From a virus, in IMG/VR virus record IMGVR_UViG_3300021142_000028, positions 1 through 64,000 of that record: a DNA stretch of 64,000 nt. The stretch is one strand, 5' to 3'. Below are positions 31,280 through 40,671 of this stretch, one piece after another; positions within the stretch are counted from its first letter, which is position 1; each line of letters starts with the position of its first letter. A model generated the notes under the pieces. That model had not been told where the DNA came from. It saw nothing but the letters and a program-made list of their open reading frames with translations, and did no database searches. Made by a program: the position numbers and the translations under genes.

Positions 31280-31654
31280 ATGTCAGAAGAGAACAAAGTA
31301 CAGGTAAAACAACCCACAGATCCGGTTGTATTAGAGATTGAAGCAAAATATCCAGAAATGACCAGGGAGTTTAAAAAAATTATGAGGGAACAATATGAAT
31401 TGTTTTGTAAAAAACAATCCAATTATGGACCTGATAACATTTCTTTAGGGAAAGATTTATCAAAACCAGAAGATATTAAATTATCACAAATGGGTTTATT
31501 TTTCCGAATGAATGATAAAATTCAGAGAATTAAACAGATGATTGTTTTAAATGCACAAGATAATGTTGGAGAATCGGTTGATGATACTTACCAAGATTTA
31601 TCCACATATTCAATTATCGCCCAATTAGTTAAAAAAGGTAAATGGGGAAAATAA
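31280..31654 (+). CDS. DUF1599 / nucleotide-modification-associated protein
   Basis: 124 residues. CKKQSNYGPDNISLGKD, FRMNDKIQRIKQMI and ESVDDTYQDLSTYSIIAQLV follow the pattern of the DUF1599 (Nmad1) family found in phages with modified bases. A role in nucleotide metabolism is inferred. Confidence 0.7.
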   Translation: MSEENKVQVKQPTDPVVLEIEAKYPEMTREFKKIMREQYELFCKKQSNYGPDNISLGKDLSKPEDIKLSQMGLFFRMNDKIQRIKQMIVLNAQDNVGESVDDTYQDLSTYSIIAQLVKKGKWGK

Positions 31655-31658
31655 AAAT

Positions 31659-31687
31659 AAAAAGGGGAATTAAATTCCCCCTTTTTA
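31659..31687 (+). terminator. rho-independent terminator
   Basis: AAAGGGGAATT/AATTCCCCCTTTTT, just after the Nmad-like gene. Confidence 0.8.
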
Positions 31688-31722
31688 TTATCTGATAAAG
31701 TATTTATATTAAACAGAAAACA

Positions 31723-32091
31723 ATGAACGTAAACGTAAATCACCCAACATATATTTTATTTTTAGATAATGTAACTAATGGAATTTTGTCTAACGTTACA
31801 GTTAATACATATTTTAGTGTGGTACCTGAAAAAAGGGTTAAAGTACAATACATTGTTCTAAAACTAATGAAAAATCTTATTAAATCAAGAGGAAAATTTA
31901 ATGATGATGAAATAAAAAGTTTCATTTTAATTCTTATGAAAAAAAATGAGGAACATGAAAATTTTGAACTTGCAGCAATATTACGAGATATATCAAATAA
32001 TTTTGATACTGTAAATGAATTATCAAAACCATTTAAAAAACCAATGAAAGTTGTTAAAACTGACACTACAGAAAATAACCAACCCCAATAA
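31723..32091 (+). CDS. hypothetical protein, 122 aa
   Basis: Mixed alpha/beta with a helical middle (VKVQYIVLKLMKNLIKSRGKFNDDEIKSFILILMKKNEEHENFELAAILRDI) that resembles a UvrB/UvrC-motif-like helical hairpin. It ends at a strong terminator. Function unknown. Confidence 0.55.
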   Translation: MNVNVNHPTYILFLDNVTNGILSNVTVNTYFSVVPEKRVKVQYIVLKLMKNLIKSRGKFNDDEIKSFILILMKKNEEHENFELAAILRDISNNFDTVNELSKPFKKPMKVVKTDTTENNQPQ

Positions 32092-32107
32092 AATATTGGG
32101 GTTTTTT
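32080..32107. terminator. bidirectional terminator
   Basis: AACCCCAATA/TATTGGGGTTTTTT overlapping the stop of the gene ending at 32091. Confidence 0.8.
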
Positions 32108-32108
32108 A

Positions 32109-32312
32109 CTAATCTTTCACTATTTCAGCATCAGGTATTTCTCGTAAGAAAAGAAGAATGTCTTGATTTTGATTATGTTTAACAACCATCGGACAATCCC
32201 AATATTCTTTTACATCACTTAAATATCCTTCGTTTATTGAGTTCTTATTTACCTTACGGTATATGTAATATAACTTATTATTAAGATTAATTAATTCCTT
32301 ATTTAAAATCAT
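32109..32312 (-). CDS. hypothetical protein, 67 aa
   Basis: LINLNNKLYYIYRKVNKNSINEGYLSDVKEYWDCPMVVK... A small alpha/beta protein, convergent with 31723. Function unknown. Confidence 0.5.
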   Translation of the reverse strand: MILNKELINLNNKLYYIYRKVNKNSINEGYLSDVKEYWDCPMVVKHNQNQDILLFLREIPDAEIVKD

Positions 32313-32354
32313 AACTTTTATTTTTATACAAATATAAGGATAATTTTTTAATAA

Positions 32355-33026
32355 TTAAAATTTAAATCCAGTTAATTTCTCAACATCTTCAACCTTAACT
32401 TTATGTGATTCAAGACCTGTTGGTTTATCGGGAGTATTATTAAAAATATAAGCCTGATATTCCTTTGTCTTAACTATATAGATTACTTTCCAACATTTTG
32501 TTGGAATTGATAATGAACCAAATTTTTCAGCAACACCAATAGAACCAGCCCAAACTTCAACCGAATCTTGTTTCACTGCAATATCCCTTGTTAATGTTTC
32601 CAATGTTTTCCAATCACCAGCGTTTAATGAATGATATTGTGGTGCCATATTTGAAAAATAAAAACATTCACTTAAAACTTCATTACCTGAACATTCGTTA
32701 CTTGCTGCAGGTGACATATGACCTCTATCAAAACCTTTTAAACCCTTTTCTTTATGGGTTTTATTTGCTAAGTCATAGTCCTTTTGTAGATTTGTTTCAA
32801 GTTTTAAGTATGGATCAGGACCAAATTGATCTTTACGAGGTAATTGATTAGGACAAGCATCTTTAGCGGTAGTTTCCCACCATTCTACTAATAATGGATA
32901 ATGTAACTCTTTACTGTAAAAACTAGTGTAATTTGTGTGGACTAATTTAATAACTTCTTCATTTATTCGTGTGGCAAATCCAAAAGAGAATACTAATACC
33001 ACAATTAATAATAAAATTTTTTTCAT
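32355..33026 (-). CDS. secreted DNA/RNA non-specific endonuclease (NUC1/EndoG type)
   Basis: 223 residues. A signal peptide (MKKILLLIVVLVFSFGFA) is followed by the beta-beta-alpha-metal core: D-R-G-H at 100-103, then SNMAPQYHSLNAGDWKTLE with the metal-binding Asn. It is expected in the periplasm, where it could degrade competing phage or host DNA. The start overlaps the upstream kinase-like gene by four bases. Confidence 0.85.
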   Translation of the reverse strand: MKKILLLIVVLVFSFGFATRINEEVIKLVHTNYTSFYSKELHYPLLVEWWETTAKDACPNQLPRKDQFGPDPYLKLETNLQKDYDLANKTHKEKGLKGFDRGHMSPAASNECSGNEVLSECFYFSNMAPQYHSLNAGDWKTLETLTRDIAVKQDSVEVWAGSIGVAEKFGSLSIPTKCWKVIYIVKTKEYQAYIFNNTPDKPTGLESHKVKVEDVEKLTGFKF

Positions 33027-33577
33027 ATTTTTTGTTCTTTTATATATTTAAATATATCAGAACTTGTATTTGTTTCAACTTTAAATTCAATAAATGGTAT
33101 TTTATGTGTAATTAATTTATTTTTAATATCTTCATCAATTTCTTTTGATTCGTTTAAATCTTGAAATCTACCATTCTCATCATAGGAACTATCATCTCTA
33201 TTTAAAAATATATTTAAGTTATTATATTTTTTAAATAAATTTAAAACAAAATGATCAAAACTTTCATCATAAAACATTGCTGGATATTCTGGTTCTACAC
33301 TATATCTATCCTTATAAACCATTCCAAGAATAATTGGTGAATCAACTATAATATATTTTACTTTACCATATAACCTACTGATATTTCTATGTTGATTTGC
33401 AGTAATATAAAACTGATCTTTAATTGCAGAATGATTTTCTTCCCATGCAACCACCTTTGGAAACTCATATGTTAATTCCACATCCATATGTGATTTTTTC
33501 ATTTTTGTAAATAATCCAGCTGCTTGTGTACTTTTACCTATACCAGGTCCACCAAAAAAATTAATAATCAAACTCAT
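33023..33577 (-). CDS. P-loop ATPase / nucleoside kinase-like
   Basis: 184 residues. Walker A GGPGIGKST at 9-17, a central VDSPI strand and late NRDDSSYDENGRFQ. It resembles the AAA_28/NadR-type small P-loop family seen in phages. Substrate unknown. Confidence 0.7.
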   Translation of the reverse strand: MSLIINFFGGPGIGKSTQAAGLFTKMKKSHMDVELTYEFPKVVAWEENHSAIKDQFYITANQHRNISRLYGKVKYIIVDSPIILGMVYKDRYSVEPEYPAMFYDESFDHFVLNLFKKYNNLNIFLNRDDSSYDENGRFQDLNESKEIDEDIKNKLITHKIPFIEFKVETNTSSDIFKYIKEQKI

Positions 33578-33665
33578 AACGTATTTTTATTGTACAATAA
33601 TAATTAAAAAAGTGGAAAAAGAAAAATCTTAATATATTTATTTGATATAAAAATTACTTACAATA

Positions 33666-34286
33666 ATGAGTGGACACGTATGGGAAATTATTGGTACTAT
33701 TAGTGCCGCAGTTATAACAAGTTTAATAGGACCATTTATATTTGAACACATCAAAAGAAAGGTTTTTAAAGATTATGATATAGTAAAAAAAGACATTGAT
33801 AAAAATATAATAATTATAGATGATTTATCATCAATGAGAGAAGAATTGGATGGTGATAGGATATGGATTACTCAATTTCATAATGGTGGTCATTTTTTAC
33901 ATTCAAACAAATCAATACAAAAATTCTCAATAACCTATGAAGACACTAAACCTGGTGTTAGTTCCGCAATTTATTTATTTAAAGATATTCCCCTTTCACT
34001 TTATTGTAAGGCAATGACAGAACTTGTTAATAATGGTTACATATTCATTCCTGATTTTTTAGATGATACAATTGCAACTTTTGGTTTAAAACCAGCAGCA
34101 GAAGCAACAGGAACAAGATCATCATATGTAATTGCATTATATGATATTGCAACAAACAAATGTATTGGAACTTTAGGTATTGATTTTAGAGAACCAAAAA
34201 AATTAACAGAAAAGGAAAAACTTTTCTTAATGGATAGATCGTATAGATTAGCAGGTTATTTATCTGTTTTTTTACAATCCAAATAA
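33666..34286 (+). CDS. membrane-anchored protein with GAF-like domain
   Basis: 206 residues. An N-terminal TM helix (IIGTISAAVITSLIGPFIF) is followed by a soluble domain with RIWITQFHNGGHFLHSNKSIQKFSITYE and SSYVIALYDIATNKCIGTLGIDFREP. The pattern is GAF-like and found in phage proteins of unknown function. It may sense a small ligand or be a lysis regulator. Confidence 0.6.
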   Translation: MSGHVWEIIGTISAAVITSLIGPFIFEHIKRKVFKDYDIVKKDIDKNIIIIDDLSSMREELDGDRIWITQFHNGGHFLHSNKSIQKFSITYEDTKPGVSSAIYLFKDIPLSLYCKAMTELVNNGYIFIPDFLDDTIATFGLKPAAEATGTRSSYVIALYDIATNKCIGTLGIDFREPKKLTEKEKLFLMDRSYRLAGYLSVFLQSK

Positions 34287-34303
34287 TCGACATATTTATT
34301 ATT

Positions 34304-34645
34304 ATGAAAAAATATATATTCACAGAAAGCCAAATGAAAAATATTCTTGATAACATAATTCAAGAACATAAAACTAAAATTACCGAACAACATCAACCAA
34401 CAGGTAAATTCACATTTGCATTTGATAATCGTAAAACTAACTTCCAAGGTGAAATTAAAAAAGATGGATACCTTTATTTATCAACAGAAATGGGTAAAAA
34501 TTTTAAAGCTGGTCCTTTAGCGAAAGTTCCAACAATTGGTCAAGGAATGGTCACAATTGATAAAAAAGGAACAATTGAAAATGTTTACTTTGGTAAAACA
34601 TTATTACAATTCGTACCAAATTTCGTAGTTAAACAAATTAATTAA
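34304..34645 (+). CDS. small packaged protein, 113 aa
   Basis: MKKYIFTESQMKNILDNIIQE is the leader, with cut after I-Q-E. The mature part is a beta-rich domain (FTFAFDNRKTNFQGEIKKDGYLYLST...). Its end overlaps the convergent GIY-YIG gene by four bases. Confidence 0.6.
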   Translation: MKKYIFTESQMKNILDNIIQEHKTKITEQHQPTGKFTFAFDNRKTNFQGEIKKDGYLYLSTEMGKNFKAGPLAKVPTIGQGMVTIDKKGTIENVYFGKTLLQFVPNFVVKQIN

Positions 34646-35211
34646 GCATTTTTAGTTAAATTATCAAACACATCAAGTATTTCATTCAACCCCAAATAAT
34701 CAAAACATTCAGAATATCCTGAGAATGACTCTAAAAGAGGTCGGTATTTTTTTACTGACCTCTTTTTATTTAACTTATCTTTAATCTCTTTTTCCAATTT
34801 TTCGGCATCAGGTGTATCTATTCTCCTCAATATGGTTTCAACTTTATAACCATCATATCCATATACCTTACTAAATCTTCTAACGATAAAACGTTTAGAC
34901 GTAATTCCAACCTTAACAAATAAAGTATCCGAAGATTCTTCCCTAATTAATACCAAATAAAGTGATTTTGGTAACTTTGCAATCTTCTTATATTTTTCTT
35001 TTGTTTTTTTACTTAATTTACTTTTAATATATTTCTTAGCATCCTCAATGTTATCAAATTCCTTTTCATCTCTATAAGGATTTATAACATACTTTTTATA
35101 TTTTTTAAGATATAATGTTTTACCACTATCGACTTTATATTTTATTGATTTTAATGTTTTAATTTGATATATGGAATAATATCCAACTTTTGTGATTAAT
35201 TCTTCTTGCAT
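34642..35211 (-). CDS. GIY-YIG / T5orf172-like nuclease
   Basis: 189 residues from ATG 35211. A basic N-terminal domain is followed by LYLVLIREESSDTLFVKVGITSKRFIVRRF (GIY-YIG variant with R) and EKEIKDKLNKKRSVKKYRPLLESFSGYSECF. The final G-x-x-E-x-F is typical of the T5orf172 class. Probably a free-standing homing enzyme. Confidence 0.65.
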   Translation of the reverse strand: MQEELITKVGYYSIYQIKTLKSIKYKVDSGKTLYLKKYKKYVINPYRDEKEFDNIEDAKKYIKSKLSKKTKEKYKKIAKLPKSLYLVLIREESSDTLFVKVGITSKRFIVRRFSKVYGYDGYKVETILRRIDTPDAEKLEKEIKDKLNKKRSVKKYRPLLESFSGYSECFDYLGLNEILDVFDNLTKNA

Positions 35212-35271
35212 ATTACATATATAGTTGATTTTATATACAAATACAATATTTATTGTTATATTTATATTATT

Positions 35272-37143
35272 ATGAAAATACAGGAATTGGTTTATAATAT
35301 TATTGTTGAAGCTGAAATTAGTAACAAACTTTTTCAACAATTAAGTACAAAATGGGGTGTTGCAGATAAAGAAGAAATACAAAAAATTAAAGATTGGTTT
35401 GATAGTAAAAGTAGTGGTTTTAATGAAAAAGTTAAAAAGAAATTTTTTGTTAATAAAGATGGTGAAACAATTTCAGGAGAAAATGCATTTACTTATGATG
35501 CTGAAAACAAAAAAATATTAAAACCTGGAATTAAAATGATAGAAAGAGAAGTTGACGTTCCTCAAATATTAACTTTTAAAAGAAGATTCCCAGAATTTAA
35601 TAAACCATTAAAAGACATATTAAGTTATACATTAGATGAAATAAAATTTTTAAGTAAATTATATAAATCTGATTTATTTAAGGTTGAAAACAATGTTGAT
35701 GAATTTAAAAAAATGATTAATGAATTTAAAACAAATAATTGGATCATTAATGACGATAAAATTAACGATTCATATGAAAAATTATGGAAAGGTAATTTTG
35801 GAAAAATATATGACGATAGTAACGGATTTAAAATCTTTTCAATAAAAAATGTTGCAGAATCTAAAAGTTTTGGTTATTATGAAGGGTTTGTTGCTGAAAA
35901 ATTAAATAAATCACAAAAAAATTATAATGAACGTACCGGTGGTTTCCAAAAATGGTGTATAACAAGAACTGGTGATGATAATATGTGGACATCATATAGA
36001 GTCGAAAATCCAAAAACTAATAGAACATTTTATTTTATTTTAGATGAAGATAAAAACCCATTTAAAGGTGAAGAATTAAATAGAAATACAGATAAAACAA
36101 TTTCATTAGATAATTTATATTATATATCGGCTTTCCAAGCAACTGAACATAAAGATATTAATGATTTTGGTAGATTATCCAATCTTTCAAACCCATATCC
36201 TGAACCAACAATCACTTTAGAAAAATTATTAGAAATATACACTAAATTAAATAACGATTTGGAAAATGGTGAAAAGGTTTATTCTTTATTTAAAAAAGTA
36301 CCATTTAATATTTCAGAATTAGGTGATAAAACAGAAATTAATGTAATTCAATTAATGAATGAAGATCCCACTAGTCCATATGAATTTTCAAAAAGAGAAC
36401 CAGAAGAAAAAACAAATTATATTGCTGCTGGTAGATATATAACAAAAGGTATTTCATGGAAATCAATGGATGATGAACAAAGATTACAATACATTAATAA
36501 ATCACAAAAGGAAAATAATGAATACCTAGAAAGATTTCAAACACAAGAACTTTATCTTGCAATTTTAGAAAGTAACTTCTTAAAAGAATTGGAACATAGA
36601 CTAAAAGACCAATTACATATAGAACATGGTGTTGCAGATATTGTTGCTAATATCATTAAAACAAATTATGAAGTTGTTTGTAAAAGTATTGAACTATCAA
36701 AACACCATTTAATAATGTTTAAAGAAAAAGGTAAAAAATTAAACCAAGGTTGTCATGTTGGTTTATTTAATTCAAAAACATTTAAATGGGTATCAGTTGA
36801 TGGTAATAATTTTTCACCAGATGGTGGATATAAAATTCTAAAAATAATACCACGTATGGATATTGAAAGTAATACAACATATAATGTCGAAATTTATAGT
36901 AAAACAAACGATCCAAATGATGAAACTAATTTTGTTGCAATATGGCCAATTTTACACAGACCAATAAAAAGATATTTTTTAACCGGTAAAAAATGGAATG
37001 AAATTGAACCTAAATTCAAAAGTAATGATGAAACAATTAAAAAGTATAATCCAAAATTAACAACAGACCCTAATATTGAAAGAAATCCGGAAAATGATGA
37101 TGATTTAACGGATATAAGAGAAAGTAAAAGAAGAAGATACTAA
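35272..37143 (+). CDS. large packaged protein, 623 aa
   Basis: The start MKIQELVYNIIVEAE carries I-V-E followed by Ala, like T4 internal protein leaders. The body holds GGFQKWCITRTGDDNMWTSYRVENPKTNRTFYFILDEDKNPF (about 217-260), a W-C-x-T segment also seen in other large-phage virion proteins, then long helical regions and a basic tail (SKRRRY). Function unknown; an injected effector or inner-head protein is likely. Confidence 0.6.
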   Translation: MKIQELVYNIIVEAEISNKLFQQLSTKWGVADKEEIQKIKDWFDSKSSGFNEKVKKKFFVNKDGETISGENAFTYDAENKKILKPGIKMIEREVDVPQILTFKRRFPEFNKPLKDILSYTLDEIKFLSKLYKSDLFKVENNVDEFKKMINEFKTNNWIINDDKINDSYEKLWKGNFGKIYDDSNGFKIFSIKNVAESKSFGYYEGFVAEKLNKSQKNYNERTGGFQKWCITRTGDDNMWTSYRVENPKTNRTFYFILDEDKNPFKGEELNRNTDKTISLDNLYYISAFQATEHKDINDFGRLSNLSNPYPEPTITLEKLLEIYTKLNNDLENGEKVYSLFKKVPFNISELGDKTEINVIQLMNEDPTSPYEFSKREPEEKTNYIAAGRYITKGISWKSMDDEQRLQYINKSQKENNEYLERFQTQELYLAILESNFLKELEHRLKDQLHIEHGVADIVANIIKTNYEVVCKSIELSKHHLIMFKEKGKKLNQGCHVGLFNSKTFKWVSVDGNNFSPDGGYKILKIIPRMDIESNTTYNVEIYSKTNDPNDETNFVAIWPILHRPIKRYFLTGKKWNEIEPKFKSNDETIKKYNPKLTTDPNIERNPENDDDLTDIRESKRRRY

Positions 37144-37149
37144 AAATAA

Positions 37150-37178
37150 AAAAGGAGTGTTTAACTCTCCTTTTTTTT
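37150..37178. terminator. bidirectional terminator
   Basis: AAAAGGAG/CTCCTTTT with T-run between convergent genes. Confidence 0.7.
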
Positions 37179-38016
37179 ATCCCAATATTGAATAGTAATG
37201 TTTTACTTTACTTCTCCTATCATCTAAACCAATTATTCCACCATTGATTTTTTTAGTTATTCTAACAATAACTTCCTCTGTTAAACCTAAATCAGCAACA
37301 GGATTTAATTTCATATTAATCACATATTCCCAACAAGCGGCATCTAATGCATATTTGTTTTCTGTACGTAATAAATCTGCAGTTTCTTCAACACTCTTAC
37401 CAAGATATTTTGCATATCCTTGATATGCTTCTTTACCAGTTAATTGAAGAAATCCACCACCACGGAAACGGAAACCATCACCAGGATTATTATTACCCAT
37501 TCTACCACCATATACCGCTTCAGCTAATAACTCTTGGTTTTTAATATAACCATTAGCATTTTTCTTATTACCAGATCCATCCAAATTAAAACGAGATGGC
37601 CAAATATCAACAATACGTGAAGGTGTTGAATAATTCATACTCTCAGTCTTAATAGTGAAATCACCACTTTCATGTGCAATTTGTCCTAAGAAATGTGACG
37701 CTCTTAATGGAGTGTTAATATCGTATTTCGCAAATGCATCAGGTAAAACATCAAAAATAGATTGAGGAACTTTACCTTTTAATTTGTTTAAATCTAATGA
37801 CCCACTAGAAACAATCGGTGAAGATTCAGTAACAGTACCAAACATTTTTCCCCAAGTACCATCACCAACAACACCATCAGCAGTTAAACCATTATCTGAT
37901 TGCCATTTAATAACCGCAGCTTCTGTACCAGGTCCAAAAGAACCATCAGCAGTTAATCCTAATTTTGTTTGGAGTTTTTTAACGTCATCTCCTGTTGACC
38001 CTTTTTTTAATAACAT
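37177..38016 (-). CDS. endolysin: PG-binding domain plus GH19 lysozyme/chitinase
   Basis: 279 residues. PG_binding_1 (KGSTGDDVKKLQTKLGL...GDGTWGKMF, about 5-60). The GH19 domain has AHESGDF with catalytic E116, FRFRGGGFLQLTGKEAY substrate-loop motifs and the C-terminal KINGG. No signal peptide is seen, so holin release or a packaged role is expected. Confidence 0.9.
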   Translation of the reverse strand: MLLKKGSTGDDVKKLQTKLGLTADGSFGPGTEAAVIKWQSDNGLTADGVVGDGTWGKMFGTVTESSPIVSSGSLDLNKLKGKVPQSIFDVLPDAFAKYDINTPLRASHFLGQIAHESGDFTIKTESMNYSTPSRIVDIWPSRFNLDGSGNKKNANGYIKNQELLAEAVYGGRMGNNNPGDGFRFRGGGFLQLTGKEAYQGYAKYLGKSVEETADLLRTENKYALDAACWEYVINMKLNPVADLGLTEEVIVRITKKINGGIIGLDDRRSKVKHYYSILG

Positions 38017-38165
38017 AACTTTTTTTAAATAAATATTTATTATTTTATGAAATTTTCTATATTTATAAAAGACCTTGTGATTGATGTCCTAGTGTACTTA
38101 GATACATTTGAGTTGGAATTAATACCAACAAATAGGGAATCAAATACAAAAAAAAATATAAGGAA

Positions 38166-38978
38166 ATGAATACAACAATCAATGGGTATGCTTCTCCCAC
38201 TGCGTTTGTTTCAAAAGGAAAACAACGCTTAAAGCAGTACAATGACACCGTATACCTAAACAACGGTGATGAGTTCGAAATAGAACTATTTAACCCCACA
38301 AAATCAAAAGTCTTAGCAAAGATCGAATTAAACGGAAATTCAATAGGAAACGGTATTATATTACGTCCTGGTGAAAGAATTTATCTTGAAAGATACTTAG
38401 ACGTTGCAAAAAAATTCTTATTTGAAACTTATAATGTTGAAGGTTCAAGTAATGAAGTTCAAAAAGCAATAGTCGATAATGGTTCAGTACAAGTTAAATT
38501 CTATCATGAATATGTTACACCAACATATTATGGTAATTCTTTAATATTAAATGGTGGTTCATATAATAATGGTACATATGATAGGAGAATAACATATAAT
38601 ACAACAACTTTAGGTTCCGGAAATCTTTCAACATTCACATCTACTAATACCAATATTGTTGGTTCAAATGCAACATTTACCAGTACAAATAGTAGTTTAC
38701 CATTTACAGGTACATTAAGTGATACCAAAAAATCATTATCAACAAATGATTCAATTGAAACTGGTAGAATTGAAAAAGGTTCTGATTCAAAACAAAGTTT
38801 TACATACAATAACTCAAGTTTTAATAGTTGGGAGTCATATACATCAAAATGGAAAATTTTACCATTATCACAAAAACTTTTGGAGAAAGAAGATATTAAA
38901 GTTTTCTGCACTGAATGTGGAACAAAAAAGAAAAAAGATTCACATAAATTTTGTCCAAATTGCGGAACAAAATATTAA
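38166..38978 (+). CDS. probable virion protein with C-terminal zinc ribbon
   Basis: 270 residues. The N-terminal half is a beta-rich domain (YLNNGDEFEIELFNPTKSKVLAKIELNGNSI, then a repeated S/T/N-rich stretch). The C-terminus is CTECGTKKKKDSHKFCPNCGTK, a four-Cys zinc ribbon. A surface or neck protein is likely; the ribbon is unusual on a virion protein. Confidence 0.55.
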   Translation: MNTTINGYASPTAFVSKGKQRLKQYNDTVYLNNGDEFEIELFNPTKSKVLAKIELNGNSIGNGIILRPGERIYLERYLDVAKKFLFETYNVEGSSNEVQKAIVDNGSVQVKFYHEYVTPTYYGNSLILNGGSYNNGTYDRRITYNTTTLGSGNLSTFTSTNTNIVGSNATFTSTNSSLPFTGTLSDTKKSLSTNDSIETGRIEKGSDSKQSFTYNNSSFNSWESYTSKWKILPLSQKLLEKEDIKVFCTECGTKKKKDSHKFCPNCGTKY

Positions 38979-39000
38979 ATAAATAATTCACAAGGTCATA

Positions 39001-39034
39001 AAAAAAGGGAAGTGTTAAATACTTCCCTTTTTTG
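39001..39034. terminator. bidirectional terminator
   Basis: AAAAAGGGAAGT/ACTTCCCTTTTTT between convergent genes. Confidence 0.85.
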
Positions 39035-39053
39035 TTATCCACATTTTTATAAT

Positions 39054-39335
39054 TTATTTATATTGAGTATTATGTGCACCACAATATGTACATATCGGTA
39101 ATGACTTTTTACCCTTATGTATTGTTTGCGTAAATTTTTTATTACATTCCCTACATTTCAAAAACCTCTCATTTTTTGGATCATTGTCATGCCCACACTT
39201 ATGACATTTATATTTATCCTTACCACCATCTTTTAAACTCCATTTCCATTTACAATTATCACATAATACATAACCATCTTTAATTGTTTCAGTAATTAAA
39301 TTTTTAATTTGTTCTTCTGTTAATATTATTTTCAT
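39054..39335 (-). CDS. packaged multi-zinc-ribbon protein
   Basis: 93 residues. Leader MKIILTEEQIKNLITE, then three Cys pairs units: CDNCKWKW/CHKCG, CRECNKKF and CTYCGA. It would deliver a nucleic-acid- or protein-binding zinc module with the DNA. Its ATG abuts the stop of the next minus-strand gene. Confidence 0.65.
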   Translation of the reverse strand: MKIILTEEQIKNLITETIKDGYVLCDNCKWKWSLKDGGKDKYKCHKCGHDNDPKNERFLKCRECNKKFTQTIHKGKKSLPICTYCGAHNTQYK

Positions 39336-39616
39336 TATCCTATTTCAATATTTTTAATGTCTGATATTCTTATATGTTGCAATTTTAATGTACCTGATGA
39401 TAATTTACTAAGTTCACCATTTTGATTCAAATACATAAACATATAATATAAATATTTTGGATCTAATATATCCCTAGCAATCACCTTAACCCCAATATGT
39501 TCAGGATTAAATTCATTTGTCGGTTTACCAACACTCATCTTATCCCCCTTCCTAATTAACCAAAAATCAGCATCCTCAAAATTTATCTTAAATTCACATA
39601 AATCCCCTATCGTCAT
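39335..39616 (-). CDS. HsdS-like target-recognition half-domain
   Basis: 93 residues. The pattern I-x-x-x-x-FWLIRKGDKMSVG..., LDPKYLYYMFMYLNQNGELSKLSSG and LKLQHIRISDIKNIEI resembles the second half of type I restriction specificity subunits. It may bind host HsdM/HsdR or be a decoy; no other restriction gene is near. Confidence 0.5.
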   Translation of the reverse strand: MTIGDLCEFKINFEDADFWLIRKGDKMSVGKPTNEFNPEHIGVKVIARDILDPKYLYYMFMYLNQNGELSKLSSGTLKLQHIRISDIKNIEIG

Positions 39617-39617
39617 A

Positions 39618-39896
39618 TTAATTTATTTTTTTAAAAAATTGTATTTTATTATACCCCAATTCTTTTTTAACAAATACAGGTGAATATGGAAACTCCTTTT
39701 TAATCCATTCATTTATTCGGATAATAAGATGATCTGTCACAATGTCATTCTCAGTTGTATATGATTTACTAAACCCCTTTTTATATAGTTGTAAATTAAA
39801 TCCCTTTAATACACATCCCTTAACAAATAAATCATCATCATTAAATTCCTCATTGATTATTCCTTTTAATTGTTCTTCTGTGATTATAATTTTCAT
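39618..39896 (-). CDS. small packaged protein, 92 aa
   Basis: From ATG 39896: leader MKIIITEEQLKGIINE, then a compact alpha/beta domain (FVKGCVLKGFNLQLYKKGFSKSY...IQFFKKI). Function unknown. Confidence 0.6.
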   Translation of the reverse strand: MKIIITEEQLKGIINEEFNDDDLFVKGCVLKGFNLQLYKKGFSKSYTTENDIVTDHLIIRINEWIKKEFPYSPVFVKKELGYNKIQFFKKIN

Positions 39897-39923
39897 AATA
39901 TATAAATACTTTAATACATAATA

Positions 39924-39947
39924 AAAAACCCCCATTATTGGGGGTTT
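39924..39947. terminator. terminator in 3' end of minus-strand gene
   Basis: AAAACCCCCATTATTGGGGGTTT. Confidence 0.7.
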
Positions 39948-40384
39948 CCTATCATCTTTTCTATCTTTTTGGACATCTCTATTAGATCATCTAAATAACC
40001 AGGTAAAATACCATATTCATTTAATATCCTATCTATATCATCCGTAATCAATTCCAATTTCCTAACATTATCAGGCATTTCACGAACATCATACATATCA
40101 ATAATATTAAAATATTTTGAATGCTTACCTGACATAATCCTATGGTTAGTTTCCATCTTTTCATGTAACTGAATATATAGTGATCTATCATCAATAATAT
40201 TCTGAATACTTACATTACTTACTTTACCCAAATGAGAATTTAAAATGTTTTTAAATGATGATAAATCATTACCAGCTTCCATAACAAACTTATCAATCAT
40301 TTCTGGATTGTAACTTATTATAGATTCATTCAATACCCTATATAGTATCTTGTCCGTTTTATTATCAAATATTTTTTTCTTCAT
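39935..40384 (-). CDS. packaged helical protein, 149 aa
   Basis: From ATG 40384: KKKIFDNKTDKILYRVLNE ends in L-N-E and fits the leader group. The rest is helical (MIDKFVMEAGNDLSSFKNIL...DDLIEMSKKIEKMI). The start follows the upstream stop by two bases. Confidence 0.55.
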   Translation of the reverse strand: MKKKIFDNKTDKILYRVLNESIISYNPEMIDKFVMEAGNDLSSFKNILNSHLGKVSNVSIQNIIDDRSLYIQLHEKMETNHRIMSGKHSKYFNIIDMYDVREMPDNVRKLELITDDIDRILNEYGILPGYLDDLIEMSKKIEKMIGNPQ

Positions 40385-40386
40385 CC

Positions 40387-40620
40387 TTACCAAGTAACTA
40401 AATAAGAAGCATATGTCCCAATATCATTATAACTAGTAGTTACCTGATAACCATTTGCTTGTAATAAACCTAATACAGTAGAATCAACATACTGATTATC
40501 TATTCTAACGAAATTTATACCCAATGCAGTTGCACCAGTAATTAATGAATTAACATATGTACACCCAGTTCTTGTTGCCAAAGATGCTGCATTTGATGTT
40601 GCTGCCGATTGTAAAGCCAT
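40387..40620 (-). CDS. small Ala/Ser/Thr-rich protein, 77 aa
   Basis: MALQSAATSNAASLATRTGCTYVNSLITGATALG... has the composition of a small virion or fibre-decorating protein. No leader. Function unknown. Confidence 0.5.
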   Translation of the reverse strand: MALQSAATSNAASLATRTGCTYVNSLITGATALGINFVRIDNQYVDSTVLGLLQANGYQVTTSYNDIGTYASYLVTW

Positions 40621-40671
40621 AATCTCTCTTTTATATTATAAATATATCAAAAAATTGAATATTTATGTAGT

